In this document: positions 37,784-46,837 of the stretch, in pieces
Position numbering within the stretch: the stretch's first letter is position 1
Layout of the letters: each line of letters starts with the position of its first letter
DNA from: Hydrogenothermaceae bacterium
Lineage (GTDB): Bacteria; Aquificota; Aquificia; Aquificales; Hydrogenothermaceae
Direction of reading: 5' to 3'
NCBI GenBank assembly: GCA_015490675.1
Contig: WFXI01000320.1
Coordinates: 89,640 to 147,478 of the forward strand
DNA length: 57,839 nt
Program-made: the position numbers and the translations under genes
Notes under the pieces: generated by a model
The model's input: only the letters and a program-made list of their open reading frames with translations
The model's database searches: none
Told to the model about the DNA's origin: nothing

Positions 37784-38224
37784 ATAATGGACAACAAATT
37801 AAAGGGAAAAATAAAATGGTTTTCAAAAGAAAAAGGGTATGGGTTTATCTTTGGAGAAGATAAAAAAGATTATTTTGTTCATATTAAAGATGTAAAAGGA
37901 GAAGATATTCCACAAGAAAAAGATGAAGTTGAGTTTAAAGTAATAAAAAACAAAAAGGGATTAAAAGCTATAGATGTAATAATAATCAAAAAAAATAAAG
38001 AAAACCAAAGAAAAAAACTTGCCATCTGTCAACACTGTGGTAAAGAAATGGTTCCAAGAGTAATATTTACACAAGGAGTTCCACGAGGATCAATATGTCC
38101 ATTTTGTGGAAAGACATATAAAGTTTTTAAAGCTTCTGAAGAAGATTTAACTGCAATGTATATAATTATGGGACTTGTCTTATTTTTTATATTTTTTGTT
38201 ATAATGGTAGGAGCATTTTCATAA
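37784..38224 (+). CDS. cold-shock domain plus zinc-ribbon plus C-terminal TM protein
   Basis: LKGKIKWFSKEKGYGFIFGEDKKDYFVHIKD; CQHCGKEM...CPFCGKTY; terminal hydrophobic helix; ORF track begins at 37775. Confidence 0.85.
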   Translation: MMDNKLKGKIKWFSKEKGYGFIFGEDKKDYFVHIKDVKGEDIPQEKDEVEFKVIKNKKGLKAIDVIIIKKNKENQRKKLAICQHCGKEMVPRVIFTQGVPRGSICPFCGKTYKVFKASEEDLTAMYIIMGLVLFFIFFVIMVGAFS

Positions 38225-38237
38225 GGCTAAGAAAAAA

Positions 38238-38747
38238 ATGAAATCAAAACTAAAAATACAAATTTTCATAACCTTTTTTTTATTTTCTTCACTCTCTTTT
38301 GCCTCTGATAAAATCCCTGCAAAAGTTTTATATGTTATTGATGGAGACACCATTAAAGTTTGGCTAAACGGAAAAAAAGAAAGTGTAAGGCTTATTGGAA
38401 TAGATACTCCAGAAAGCAGAAAAAATAGAAGAGCTAAAAAGCAGGCAAGAGAATTTGGAATAACAACTTCTCAGGTTGTAATTCTTGGAAAAATGTCTAA
38501 AAACTTTGTAAAAAGTCTTGTTCACAAAGGAGATATTGTCTTTCTTGAACTTGATGTTCAACCAAGAGATAGATATAAAAGAGTTCTTGCTTATATTTGG
38601 CTAAAAAATGGAAAAATGCTTAACAAAGAAATTATCTGTGAAGGTTATGCAATGCCCTTGACTATCCCGCCAAATGTTAAATATGCGGATGTTTTTAGAG
38701 AATGCTTTAGAAAAGCAAGAGAAAAAGGGCTTGGACTTTGGAAATAA
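38238..38747 (+). CDS. thermonuclease (SNase) family secreted nuclease
   Basis: VLYVIDGDTIKVWLNGKKESVRLIGIDTPES; ELDVQPRDRYKRVLAYIW; signal peptide. Confidence 0.93.
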   Translation: MKSKLKIQIFITFFLFSSLSFASDKIPAKVLYVIDGDTIKVWLNGKKESVRLIGIDTPESRKNRRAKKQAREFGITTSQVVILGKMSKNFVKSLVHKGDIVFLELDVQPRDRYKRVLAYIWLKNGKMLNKEIICEGYAMPLTIPPNVKYADVFRECFRKAREKGLGLWK

Positions 38748-38754
38748 AAGGAGC

Positions 38755-39720
38755 TTAAAGCTCCTTTTTCAAATATTTTGAAATAATGTTTTCTATTTCT
38801 TTTAATTTATTGTTAACAAGTTCTTTATCCTCGTCTGATAACCTATTATAAACACTAGATAACCTTCTACTAATAGAAGAAAAAGAAACTTTTCCATTTT
38901 CATTTAGAATTTCTGAAACTCTCTTTTTTATAAAAGCATATCCATAATGATTTTGCTCAGCCTCTTTTATTAAAGTTTCTAACTCTTTTATTTTCTTTTT
39001 CTTTGCAAGTTTATTAAGTTCTAAAGCTATCGTATAACTCCAGTTATTTCTTCTAACAGCATCTTTTATTAATGGATGTATATTAAGCAATTTTAATTTA
39101 TCTATAAAAGTTCTTAGAGACTTTCCAGTTATTGCTTTTATTAAGTTTTCTAATTTTATAGCCTCTTCCTTCTCCTCTTCCGATAAATTCCTTACATTCC
39201 CTAGCTTATAATTATTAACTCTTAATATAAACTTTATTGTATCTTCTAAAGACTCTTTCTTGAAAACAAATTGAAGATATTGAACTTGTGAATACACTTT
39301 ATCGTAATCATTTAAATTTTCCCTTTGAATGTTTTCTGAAAGCATTAAAGCTAGAGCTGTATCTTTTGATACATCTAATAAAACCACAGCAGGTATTTTA
39401 TCCCTTCCTAAATATTCAAAAGCTTTTATCCTTCTAAATCCAATAATTCTTTCATATCTACCATTTTCTTTTTTCCTAACAACAATTGGATGAGCAAGTC
39501 CATATATCTTTATGTTTTCTGCAAGCTCAACAATTTTTTCTTTTGAATAAAAGGATCTATCATGAAATGGCGGATTATCTATTAAATCTATAGGAATTTC
39601 TTTAACTTCATAAGTTAAATTTTCAATTTCTTCTTTTAGGTTTTCATCAAAATCCAAATCTGTAAAATTAAAGTTGTTAACTATTAGACTTTTACTTTTT
39701 TTCATCATCAAATCCTCCAT
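38755..39720 (-). CDS. parB: ParB-family partition protein
   Basis: IPIDLIDNPPFHDRSFYSKEKIVELAENIKIYGLAHPIVVRKKENGRYERIIGFRRIKAFEYLG; LSENIQRENLNDYDK. Confidence 0.92.
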   Translation of the reverse strand: MEDLMMKKSKSLIVNNFNFTDLDFDENLKEEIENLTYEVKEIPIDLIDNPPFHDRSFYSKEKIVELAENIKIYGLAHPIVVRKKENGRYERIIGFRRIKAFEYLGRDKIPAVVLLDVSKDTALALMLSENIQRENLNDYDKVYSQVQYLQFVFKKESLEDTIKFILRVNNYKLGNVRNLSEEEKEEAIKLENLIKAITGKSLRTFIDKLKLLNIHPLIKDAVRRNNWSYTIALELNKLAKKKKIKELETLIKEAEQNHYGYAFIKKRVSEILNENGKVSFSSISRRLSSVYNRLSDEDKELVNNKLKEIENIISKYLKKEL

Positions 39721-39721
39721 C

Positions 39722-39739
39722 TAAGCGAAATTTCGCTTA
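39722..39739. promoter_or_regulatory. parS-like palindrome copy 1
   Basis: TAAGCGAAATTTCGCTTA, 18-bp perfect palindrome overlapping the parA stop, upstream of parB. Confidence 0.7.
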
Positions 39740-40603
39740 ATTATTAATTGTTTGTATTAAACCTGCTCTTTTTAAAACTTCATCCCCTATTTGCTTCAAA
39801 AGGAGCAGTAAATCTTTACTATATGTTTCGTATTTTTCGATGTAATCATGAATCAACATTTGATTTGCAGCTGCTTTTGCCCAAACAGTCCTTCTGTAAA
39901 GCTCTGGCAAAAATATTTCTTCTGGAGGTGCAGATAATTTTAAAAATGGAACCTTTCTTAATAATCCAGGTAAAGATAATTTTAAATCTGCATATCTTTC
40001 TAAAGGTTCTTTAGCTCTTTTATCAAAGTCTACCGCTATAAAACCAAGTAAAGAAAGATCTTTTAACCTAAAATGTTTTATATTTTGAATAAGTGTTTCA
40101 ATAGTTAATAAAGTTCCTGTCTCATCAAGTAAAGTCGGTCTTATTGGAATCAACACATAATCACTTGCAACTTCTACAGAAGTTTCAAGAGTTCCTCCAC
40201 CACCTTCTGAGTCTATAATAACTATGTCAAACTCATCAGCTACTCCCCTTGTTTCTCCAAAAAATTCATCTCCTTTTAAAAAATTTCTTAAGTAATATTC
40301 CCTACCCCTTTTACCACTTTCAGCTTGTTCTTTTAAGTTTTTATTAGAAGGAATTAAATATAGGTTGTCTTTAATTTTTAAAGGTTTTACAGGCTTTTCT
40401 TCAAAAATATTACTTATATCATGTTCCGTACCGATATATTGATTGGCATTAAGTCCCATAAGATATGTTTGACTTGCCTGAGAATCAAAATCAATAACTA
40501 AAGTCTTTAATCCTCTCCTCGAAAATTCACTGGCTAAAGCATTCGATACGGTAGTCTTCCCTACACCACCTTTAGTATTGATTATTCCTAAAATAGTTCC
40601 CAT
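39737..40603 (-). CDS. parA: ParA-family partition ATPase
   Basis: TKGGVGKTTVSNALASEFSRRGLKTLVIDFDSQASQTYL; DIVIIDSEGGG. Confidence 0.95.
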   Translation of the reverse strand: MGTILGIINTKGGVGKTTVSNALASEFSRRGLKTLVIDFDSQASQTYLMGLNANQYIGTEHDISNIFEEKPVKPLKIKDNLYLIPSNKNLKEQAESGKRGREYYLRNFLKGDEFFGETRGVADEFDIVIIDSEGGGGTLETSVEVASDYVLIPIRPTLLDETGTLLTIETLIQNIKHFRLKDLSLLGFIAVDFDKRAKEPLERYADLKLSLPGLLRKVPFLKLSAPPEEIFLPELYRRTVWAKAAANQMLIHDYIEKYETYSKDLLLLLKQIGDEVLKRAGLIQTINN

Positions 40604-40681
40604 AACAGCCTCCTACTAACTAAATAGTTTGTATTATTTTTATTTCGACACATATATAAGATACTTTAATACAAATAAACC

Positions 40682-40709
40682 AAATCTAAGCGAAATTTCG
40701 CTTAGATTT
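40682..40709. promoter_or_regulatory. parS-like palindrome copy 2
   Basis: AAATCTAAGCGAAATTTCGCTTAGATTT, 28-bp perfect palindrome with the same core as 39722. Confidence 0.72.
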
Positions 40710-40758
40710 AATAAAAATTAAAAAGTTGAATTCTAAAATTTTTAAAGGGAGAAATAAG

Positions 40759-42201
40759 TTGAAAGAATTTTTAAATGAATTTAAAACCTTAAAAAATGCC
40801 GGATACCCTGCTATTTACATTCAAACTCATGAAGAGACAAGATTTGAAGAAGTCCTACTTGAGAACACCGACTTTCCTATTTATTCATGGAACATGATAC
40901 AGGGAGTTGTTGACCTTAGAGAAAATGAAATAAAAGCTAAAGGCCTTGGAGTTGAAGATGGAATACTTTATGCACCTCAAGTTGAAGAAGAATCTATATT
41001 CATAATTAAAGACATTCACCATTACATTGAAGATCCTGTTATTATAAGAGCTTTAAAAATTGCTATAGAAGAATGTAAAAAGGCACTAATTACAATAGTT
41101 CTCCTTTCTCCTTCTCCTAAAGTTCCTATAGATTTGGAAAAAGAGGTTGTAATCCTTGAAATGCCTCTTCCTGAAATATCTCAAATCTCAAAACTTGCAG
41201 AAAAAATAGTAAAAGAAAACGAACTTGACATTGAAGTTAAAAGAGACTTCTTTAAAACTGCTAAAGGTCTTACTATAAATGAAGCTGAAAATGCAGTATC
41301 TCTTTCAATTGTAAAAAAACGCAAAATTGACCCTAAAATCCTTGAAGAACAAAAAATGCAGGCTGTTAAAAAATCAGGACTTCTTGAAATTTACAAGCCT
41401 GTTAACCCTTCTGAAATTGGAGGTCTTGAGAACCTAAAAAAATACATTGAAAACAGAAAAGAAGGATTTTTAAACGATAAACTTCCAAATCCTAAAGGAA
41501 TACTACTCCTTGGAATTCCAGGAACAGGAAAAAGTTTATCTGCTAAAGCGATAGCTTCCATTTTAGAATTTCCTCTTGTAAAGCTTGATATATCTGCTCT
41601 AAAAGACTCACTTGTCGGAGAATCTGAAAGAAAAATGAGAGAAGCACTGAAAATTATCGATGCAGTTTCACCTGTTGTTGTCTGGATAGATGAAATTGAA
41701 AAAGCACTTTCTGGAGTACTATCTTCATCGAAAACTGACGGAGGAACTACATCATCTATGTTTGGTTATCTTCTTACTTGGATGCAAGAAAGCAAAACAC
41801 CTAAATACATAGTTGCAACTTCTAACGACATAGATGAGCTTTTAATGATTTCACAGGGAGCATTAATAAGAAGATTTGATGATGTATTTTTCGTTGACCT
41901 TCCAAATGAAGGTGAAAGAAGGCAGATACTTCAGATAATGAATAAAAGATACAACACAGATATAGACTTATCTTTAGCAGAAAAAATGGAAGGCTGGACT
42001 GGAGCTGAAATAGAAAAATTTGTAATTGCCTCAGTATATGACGGAGTTGAAGAAGCTTTTAAATCCATAAAGCCTATATATCTTCAAAATAAGGAAACAA
42101 TAGAAAAATCAAGACAATGGGCTCTTACAAATGCAAGAATTGCAAACAAAACAACTGTCAAAAAGAAAGATGTAAAAAGAAAACTTGCAGGAATTAATTA
42201 A
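40759..42201 (+). CDS. Ycf46-like AAA+ ATPase, second paralog
   Basis: ILLLGIPGTGKSLSAKAIASILEFPLVKLDISALKDSLVGESERKMREALKIIDAVSPVVVWIDEIEKALSG; TTG 40759 after AAAGGGAG. Confidence 0.85.
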   Translation: MKEFLNEFKTLKNAGYPAIYIQTHEETRFEEVLLENTDFPIYSWNMIQGVVDLRENEIKAKGLGVEDGILYAPQVEEESIFIIKDIHHYIEDPVIIRALKIAIEECKKALITIVLLSPSPKVPIDLEKEVVILEMPLPEISQISKLAEKIVKENELDIEVKRDFFKTAKGLTINEAENAVSLSIVKKRKIDPKILEEQKMQAVKKSGLLEIYKPVNPSEIGGLENLKKYIENRKEGFLNDKLPNPKGILLLGIPGTGKSLSAKAIASILEFPLVKLDISALKDSLVGESERKMREALKIIDAVSPVVVWIDEIEKALSGVLSSSKTDGGTTSSMFGYLLTWMQESKTPKYIVATSNDIDELLMISQGALIRRFDDVFFVDLPNEGERRQILQIMNKRYNTDIDLSLAEKMEGWTGAEIEKFVIASVYDGVEEAFKSIKPIYLQNKETIEKSRQWALTNARIANKTTVKKKDVKRKLAGIN

Positions 42202-42319
42202 ATCTAAAAGCTTTGTAAAGAAAAGTTAAAAGAATTTACAAAAGAAACCCCTGATTTAAAATAAAAATAAACTTTTATTCCAGATAATGTAGAAGTCTGA
42301 AAATATTAGGAGAGAAAAA

Positions 42320-42787
42320 ATGAAACCTCCAAAACACAACTTTAGAATTTATGTGAACCTTAATAAAAAAGGACTTTTTTCAATTCAGGCCAAAGTAAAT
42401 GGAAAATGGAAAGTTATAACCTATGCTCAGCACTTAATTGCAAAAGATGCTTTCTACAAAGTTTATGAAAGTGGAAGACAAAGAGTTTTAAAGCAAAGAA
42501 AAAGAAATGTTCATGCTTATCTCATGTGCAATTCTTTTGAAATTATAGATAATCCACCCTCAACTGATAACCTGCTAAGAATAAGATATAATCCATATCT
42601 CCACAACCAGTTTAAGATTGGATATGCAGCTCCAGATATAAAAAGCAGAAAAATATTTTTTCAAAACATCTTCTGTGCAAAAGAAATCCTTGCAACAAAC
42701 AGCAAAACATATCTGCTTGTTCCTGCAGTCACTGATTTTGAAACAGCTTTAAAGAATCCGATAAAAAAACAAACTGTTTTATTCTAA
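42320..42787 (+). CDS. hypothetical protein, 155 aa
   Basis: ORF with RBS TAGGAG. Confidence 0.6.
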   Translation: MKPPKHNFRIYVNLNKKGLFSIQAKVNGKWKVITYAQHLIAKDAFYKVYESGRQRVLKQRKRNVHAYLMCNSFEIIDNPPSTDNLLRIRYNPYLHNQFKIGYAAPDIKSRKIFFQNIFCAKEILATNSKTYLLVPAVTDFETALKNPIKKQTVLF

Positions 42788-42817
42788 AATTATAAAAAAC
42801 AAGAAAGGAGAAAAACA

Positions 42818-43015
42818 ATGAAAAAATTTATATTCATCACTCTAATCCTTACATTATCCATAGCTATAGCAAAAGAAAATCCAAATAAAAAACTAATAGC
42901 AAAAGACATAGGTAAAACTTTTAATAAAAAAGCTAATCTATCTGATATGATAAAAGACACTGGAAAAGCCTTCTACAAAACACTCCATATCATAAACTTT
43001 AAAAAACAAGGTTAA
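42818..43015 (+). CDS. small secreted hypothetical protein
   Basis: Signal peptide MKKFIFITLILTLSIAIA; RBS AAAGGAG. Confidence 0.55.
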   Translation: MKKFIFITLILTLSIAIAKENPNKKLIAKDIGKTFNKKANLSDMIKDTGKAFYKTLHIINFKKQG

Positions 43016-43095
43016 AAATCACCTAACAAATAACTAATAACTTCACTATAAATTAAAAGTTCTAAAAACAAATTTCAAATAATTGGGACACGACA

Positions 43096-43593
43096 ATGAA
43101 AATTCAAACATTTTCAAAAGAACAAATCATTGAAGCACTTAAAAATATAGATATTTCAAAAATAGACCTTTCAAAAATTGCAGTTATAAGAATTTCATCC
43201 ACTCCTCTTGAAGATTTGCCCATTCCAATACCTGAAGAAAATGTTTCTATTTTTAACTTTGCTGACATAGAAGAAGAATATTGGGAAAAACACAAAAAAG
43301 AATTAATAGAAGCTGAGTTAAGAGAAGAAGAAATAACCGGGATAAGAGGAAGATTTAGCCCTATAACAAAAAAAGAAGCCTATGAAATAGTAGAATTTGT
43401 TAAAAATATTAAAGAAAAAGGCATTAAACTACTTCTAATTCATTGCGATGCTGGACTATGCAGAAGTAAAAGTCTTGCTATTGCTATTTCTGAATATATA
43501 CTAAAGGATGAAAAACAAGCAGAAGAATTCAAAAATAGTCCTTTAACAATAGAAAACAAAACAATTTTAAATAAAATAAAAGAGGTAGTTTAA
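43096..43593 (+). CDS. protein tyrosine/dual-specificity phosphatase-like protein
   Basis: LLLIHCDAGLCRSKSLAIAISEY matches HCxxGxxRS active-site loop. Confidence 0.8.
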   Translation: MKIQTFSKEQIIEALKNIDISKIDLSKIAVIRISSTPLEDLPIPIPEENVSIFNFADIEEEYWEKHKKELIEAELREEEITGIRGRFSPITKKEAYEIVEFVKNIKEKGIKLLLIHCDAGLCRSKSLAIAISEYILKDEKQAEEFKNSPLTIENKTILNKIKEVV

Positions 43594-43977
43594 ATGCACG
43601 AAGAAATAAAAGAAAAAATAGAAGAATATGGAACAAGTGAACTTCCCTGGACTGGAGGTTTCATCTTAAAGGACGGAACAGTCATTGAAATCGGAGATGG
43701 GACTGACCATAGAATTATAGATATAGAACTTTGGAGTAAATGTAAAATCTTAACTTACAGAATACACGATAAAGGAACTACTTGGTATATCAGAGTTAAT
43801 GCTGGACTTTCTGATGAGCAAATACAAAAACTGCTTGATAGATGTGGATTTATAAGAGAACTTCATCTTGATGTTTATGATGAAAAGGAAGATAACCTTA
43901 TATTTTCAAAAGTTTATTACAACTTAAAAGTTTTTGACCTTGAAGATATTTTAAAACAAGTGCAAAATATACTTTAA
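43594..43977 (+). CDS. hypothetical protein, 127 aa
   Basis: ORF abutting PTP-like gene. Confidence 0.55.
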   Translation: MHEEIKEKIEEYGTSELPWTGGFILKDGTVIEIGDGTDHRIIDIELWSKCKILTYRIHDKGTTWYIRVNAGLSDEQIQKLLDRCGFIRELHLDVYDEKEDNLIFSKVYYNLKVFDLEDILKQVQNIL

Positions 43978-43990
43978 AAGGAGAAACACA

Positions 43991-44563
43991 ATGACAAAGG
44001 AAGAATTTTTAAAACAATTTGGAGATGTCAGAAAAAAAGAGGTCCAGGAAAAAAACCAAATTAAAGAAGTTAAAGAACCAAACACTATTAAAGAAGTTGT
44101 TCTCGTAGATATAGTTTATAACTACAATCTAAACCAATATAAAAAGTTTCCACCAGAATATATGCACAAAGCTATGCCAATTTGGTTTAATGCTACTAAA
44201 ACACAGCTAAAACAAGCACAAAATATTGATGAAGAAAAGGCAAAAAAACTCCTCGAAAAAACAAAAGTAGCAAAACAAATAGTAAAAGAAAAAAAGCCTG
44301 TAAAAATGACAATTAAAACAGTTGCAAAATATACAGGAGATAAAATCCACCACTGGAAAATTTATGCTGTATTTGAATTTGAAACCCAAGCCCTTCACAT
44401 CCTATATAAAAACAAGGGACTTAAAAAAACTTTTATTTTTACAGATGAAGGAGTATTTAATATAAAAACCCCTCCTTCAAACATCCCCGAGTCAACACCT
44501 TACGGCTTTATAGGAATTGATACAATAAACAACGATAAAACTCTTGTCATCATTGAAAAATAA
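43991..44563 (+). CDS. hypothetical protein, 190 aa
   Basis: ORF with RBS AAAGGAG. Confidence 0.6.
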   Translation: MTKEEFLKQFGDVRKKEVQEKNQIKEVKEPNTIKEVVLVDIVYNYNLNQYKKFPPEYMHKAMPIWFNATKTQLKQAQNIDEEKAKKLLEKTKVAKQIVKEKKPVKMTIKTVAKYTGDKIHHWKIYAVFEFETQALHILYKNKGLKKTFIFTDEGVFNIKTPPSNIPESTPYGFIGIDTINNDKTLVIIEK

Positions 44564-44617
44564 TCCTTTTAAAATCAAAAAGTTCTGTAAGTAAATTTTC
44601 CTTAACTGGAGAGTAAA

Positions 44618-45577
44618 ATGAAAAATCTTGAAACATTTGCAAGCATTTTATCAGGCTTTGGCTATATTGATAACAAAAATCTAACTAACTTCTACCTTGA
44701 AAATTTAGGAAAAAAAGCTTTAAAAGAAATTGCAAAAGAACTTAAAATAAAAAATCCAAAAATAACCATAGATAAACCGCTGTCAAAAGTACTTTTATAT
44801 GAAAACGACACTAGAATAATGGAGCTAGACGAAAAAAGTTTAGAAATCTACAATAAAAAAATTGAATTAAAAAAACTTATAGATATACAATCTTTCATAA
44901 ACAAGATAAAAGATGAAAAATATGAAATAGAAAAATTTCCCATTTTCAGAATGACAGTAGTGTTTGCATCCTTTCATTCAAGATTTAGCAAAAAAACAGC
45001 CCAAAAAGAATATGTAAACAAAATTGAAGAAGTAATATTTGTGGACATTCCTCTTTTAAACGAAATAGATGAAATAAACAACGAACATGCAAAAATGTTT
45101 TACCAACTTACAACTTCAATTTATGATGAATATATGTTTTCTCAAAACAGTCCAAAAGCAAAAATCTATAAGCAAAATAAAATGAAAGAAATAAAAGCAA
45201 GACTATTTATATCAAAAAATAAAGAAGAATTTGCAAAAAAATTAGAAAACAAGATAATAAAAAGCCACAAACCAATAATAAGAAAGCTTGAAGAAAGAAA
45301 TTTCTTTTTTGGTAGCAAAATAGAAGATTATATAAAAGAAAGAGTCCTAACAAGTTCTTACCTTCAAAATGCCTTAATAGAAGATAAAAAAACACCTGAA
45401 ATTCTTGAAATAAATGGCTGGATAGAAACTACAGATTTCTATGAAGGAAAAACAAAAACTTCGGGAAGTTTATTTTATGAACTATATCCAACAGGGATAG
45501 TAATGATAGCTTACAAAAAACTGCAAAAATTATTAAGCAAACAGATAAAAGAAAAACAGACCCTTTTATTTGTTTAA
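44618..45577 (+). CDS. hypothetical protein, 319 aa
   Basis: ORF with leader element and RBS TGGAGAG. Confidence 0.6.
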   Translation: MKNLETFASILSGFGYIDNKNLTNFYLENLGKKALKEIAKELKIKNPKITIDKPLSKVLLYENDTRIMELDEKSLEIYNKKIELKKLIDIQSFINKIKDEKYEIEKFPIFRMTVVFASFHSRFSKKTAQKEYVNKIEEVIFVDIPLLNEIDEINNEHAKMFYQLTTSIYDEYMFSQNSPKAKIYKQNKMKEIKARLFISKNKEEFAKKLENKIIKSHKPIIRKLEERNFFFGSKIEDYIKERVLTSSYLQNALIEDKKTPEILEINGWIETTDFYEGKTKTSGSLFYELYPTGIVMIAYKKLQKLLSKQIKEKQTLLFV

Positions 45578-45622
45578 AATCTAAAAGTTAAATAAGGAAA
45601 ATTTTCCTTACAAGGAGAAAAA

Positions 45623-45971
45623 GTGAAAGAAATATTAAAAGCATTAGAAGAAAAACTTATTTGAAAACTCAATAAATAGCATAAAAGTAAAACATCCTTC
45701 CATTTATCAATTTATGCTTAATCCTTTTGAAAAGATATTAGATAAGATAAATATAGAAAAACAAACCTTCAAAGCAAAAGAACTGCTTGATGAAATAAAA
45801 AAAATAAATCCAGAAAACTTCACAGAAGATGAATACAAAACTTTTGAAACTTCCTTGATAGAAACATTTAAAGAATTAAAATACAAAACTAAAGAACTGG
45901 AAGAAAACCTAAAAAATGAATTTTTAAAGGCATTTAAAACTAACAATAAAGTTTTGATTATAAATTTATAA
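45623..45971 (+). pseudogene. frame-disrupted small ORF (GTG start; +1 shift required)
   Basis: GTG KEILKALEEKLI TGA, with continuation FENSINSIKVKHPSIYQFMLNPFEKILDKINIEK... in +1 frame, beyond A5 run 45651-45655. Confidence 0.5.
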
Positions 45972-45977
45972 TCAAAA
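45952..45977. repeat. dispersed palindrome, copy 5 (26 bp)
   Basis: TTTTGATTATAAATTTATAATCAAAA. Confidence 0.88.
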
Positions 45978-45986
45978 GAGAAAAAA

Positions 45987-46799
45987 ATGGAACTATTAAA
46001 AAAACACTTAACACTATTTTTTGTCTTTAACCCAAAATATATCCTTGAAAATGATACTTCTAAGATAATCCAAAGGTCATCAGAGTTTATAAGAAACTAT
46101 GCAAACGAAGAAGAATTAAACCAAATTTCAGAAATAAACCTTCCAGAAAAGGAATATAAAAACATATTATACAATTCTGGATGGTTTGGACAGTTAAAAC
46201 TTCCAAGATACAAAATGAAAGAAAAAATATTAAAACACCTATTAAAAACATCTGAAACATTTAAATCCTTAACAAACTCTGGAGAAATATATCTACTGCA
46301 TTCGCTTTTAACTAATGATTTCCGTGAAAAGAAAAACTCCGCAGACAAAGATGAAGGATTTACAAAAACACCAGAAAAATATGACTACAATGGGTGGATA
46401 GAAAAAAAGGAAAAGCTAAAAATAAGGATCGCTTTTGGTAAATATCTAATGTTTCTACACAGTAAAAAAATTTTGCAAATTAAGAACACAAAACCTAATA
46501 ACGATAACTATATAATGGCCTTATATAAAAACCTTTTAGAACTCCATTTTTCTCTGGGGTATAAAGCTAAAGAAAAAGTAGAACAACTTTTAAATAAACC
46601 AATAAATGAATACCAAGAAGAATTAATGCTTGAAGATTTAATAGAAGCTATGGAAATTGAACTATCAAAGACACAAAACCACATAAGCTGGCTTGAAGAA
46701 GAAATTACAAGCCCAGCTCAAATTCACCAGCAAAGCCACAAAAAAGTTTCAAAGAAAAACGGCAAAATCTCAACAAGAAAATTAGCTATTAAAAACTAA
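45987..46799 (+). CDS. hypothetical protein, 270 aa
   Basis: ORF with RBS AAGAG. Confidence 0.6.
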   Translation: MELLKKHLTLFFVFNPKYILENDTSKIIQRSSEFIRNYANEEELNQISEINLPEKEYKNILYNSGWFGQLKLPRYKMKEKILKHLLKTSETFKSLTNSGEIYLLHSLLTNDFREKKNSADKDEGFTKTPEKYDYNGWIEKKEKLKIRIAFGKYLMFLHSKKILQIKNTKPNNDNYIMALYKNLLELHFSLGYKAKEKVEQLLNKPINEYQEELMLEDLIEAMEIELSKTQNHISWLEEEITSPAQIHQQSHKKVSKKNGKISTRKLAIKN

Positions 46800-46837
46800 A
46801 AGTTATGTAAGGAAATTTTCCTTACCTGGAGAGTAAA

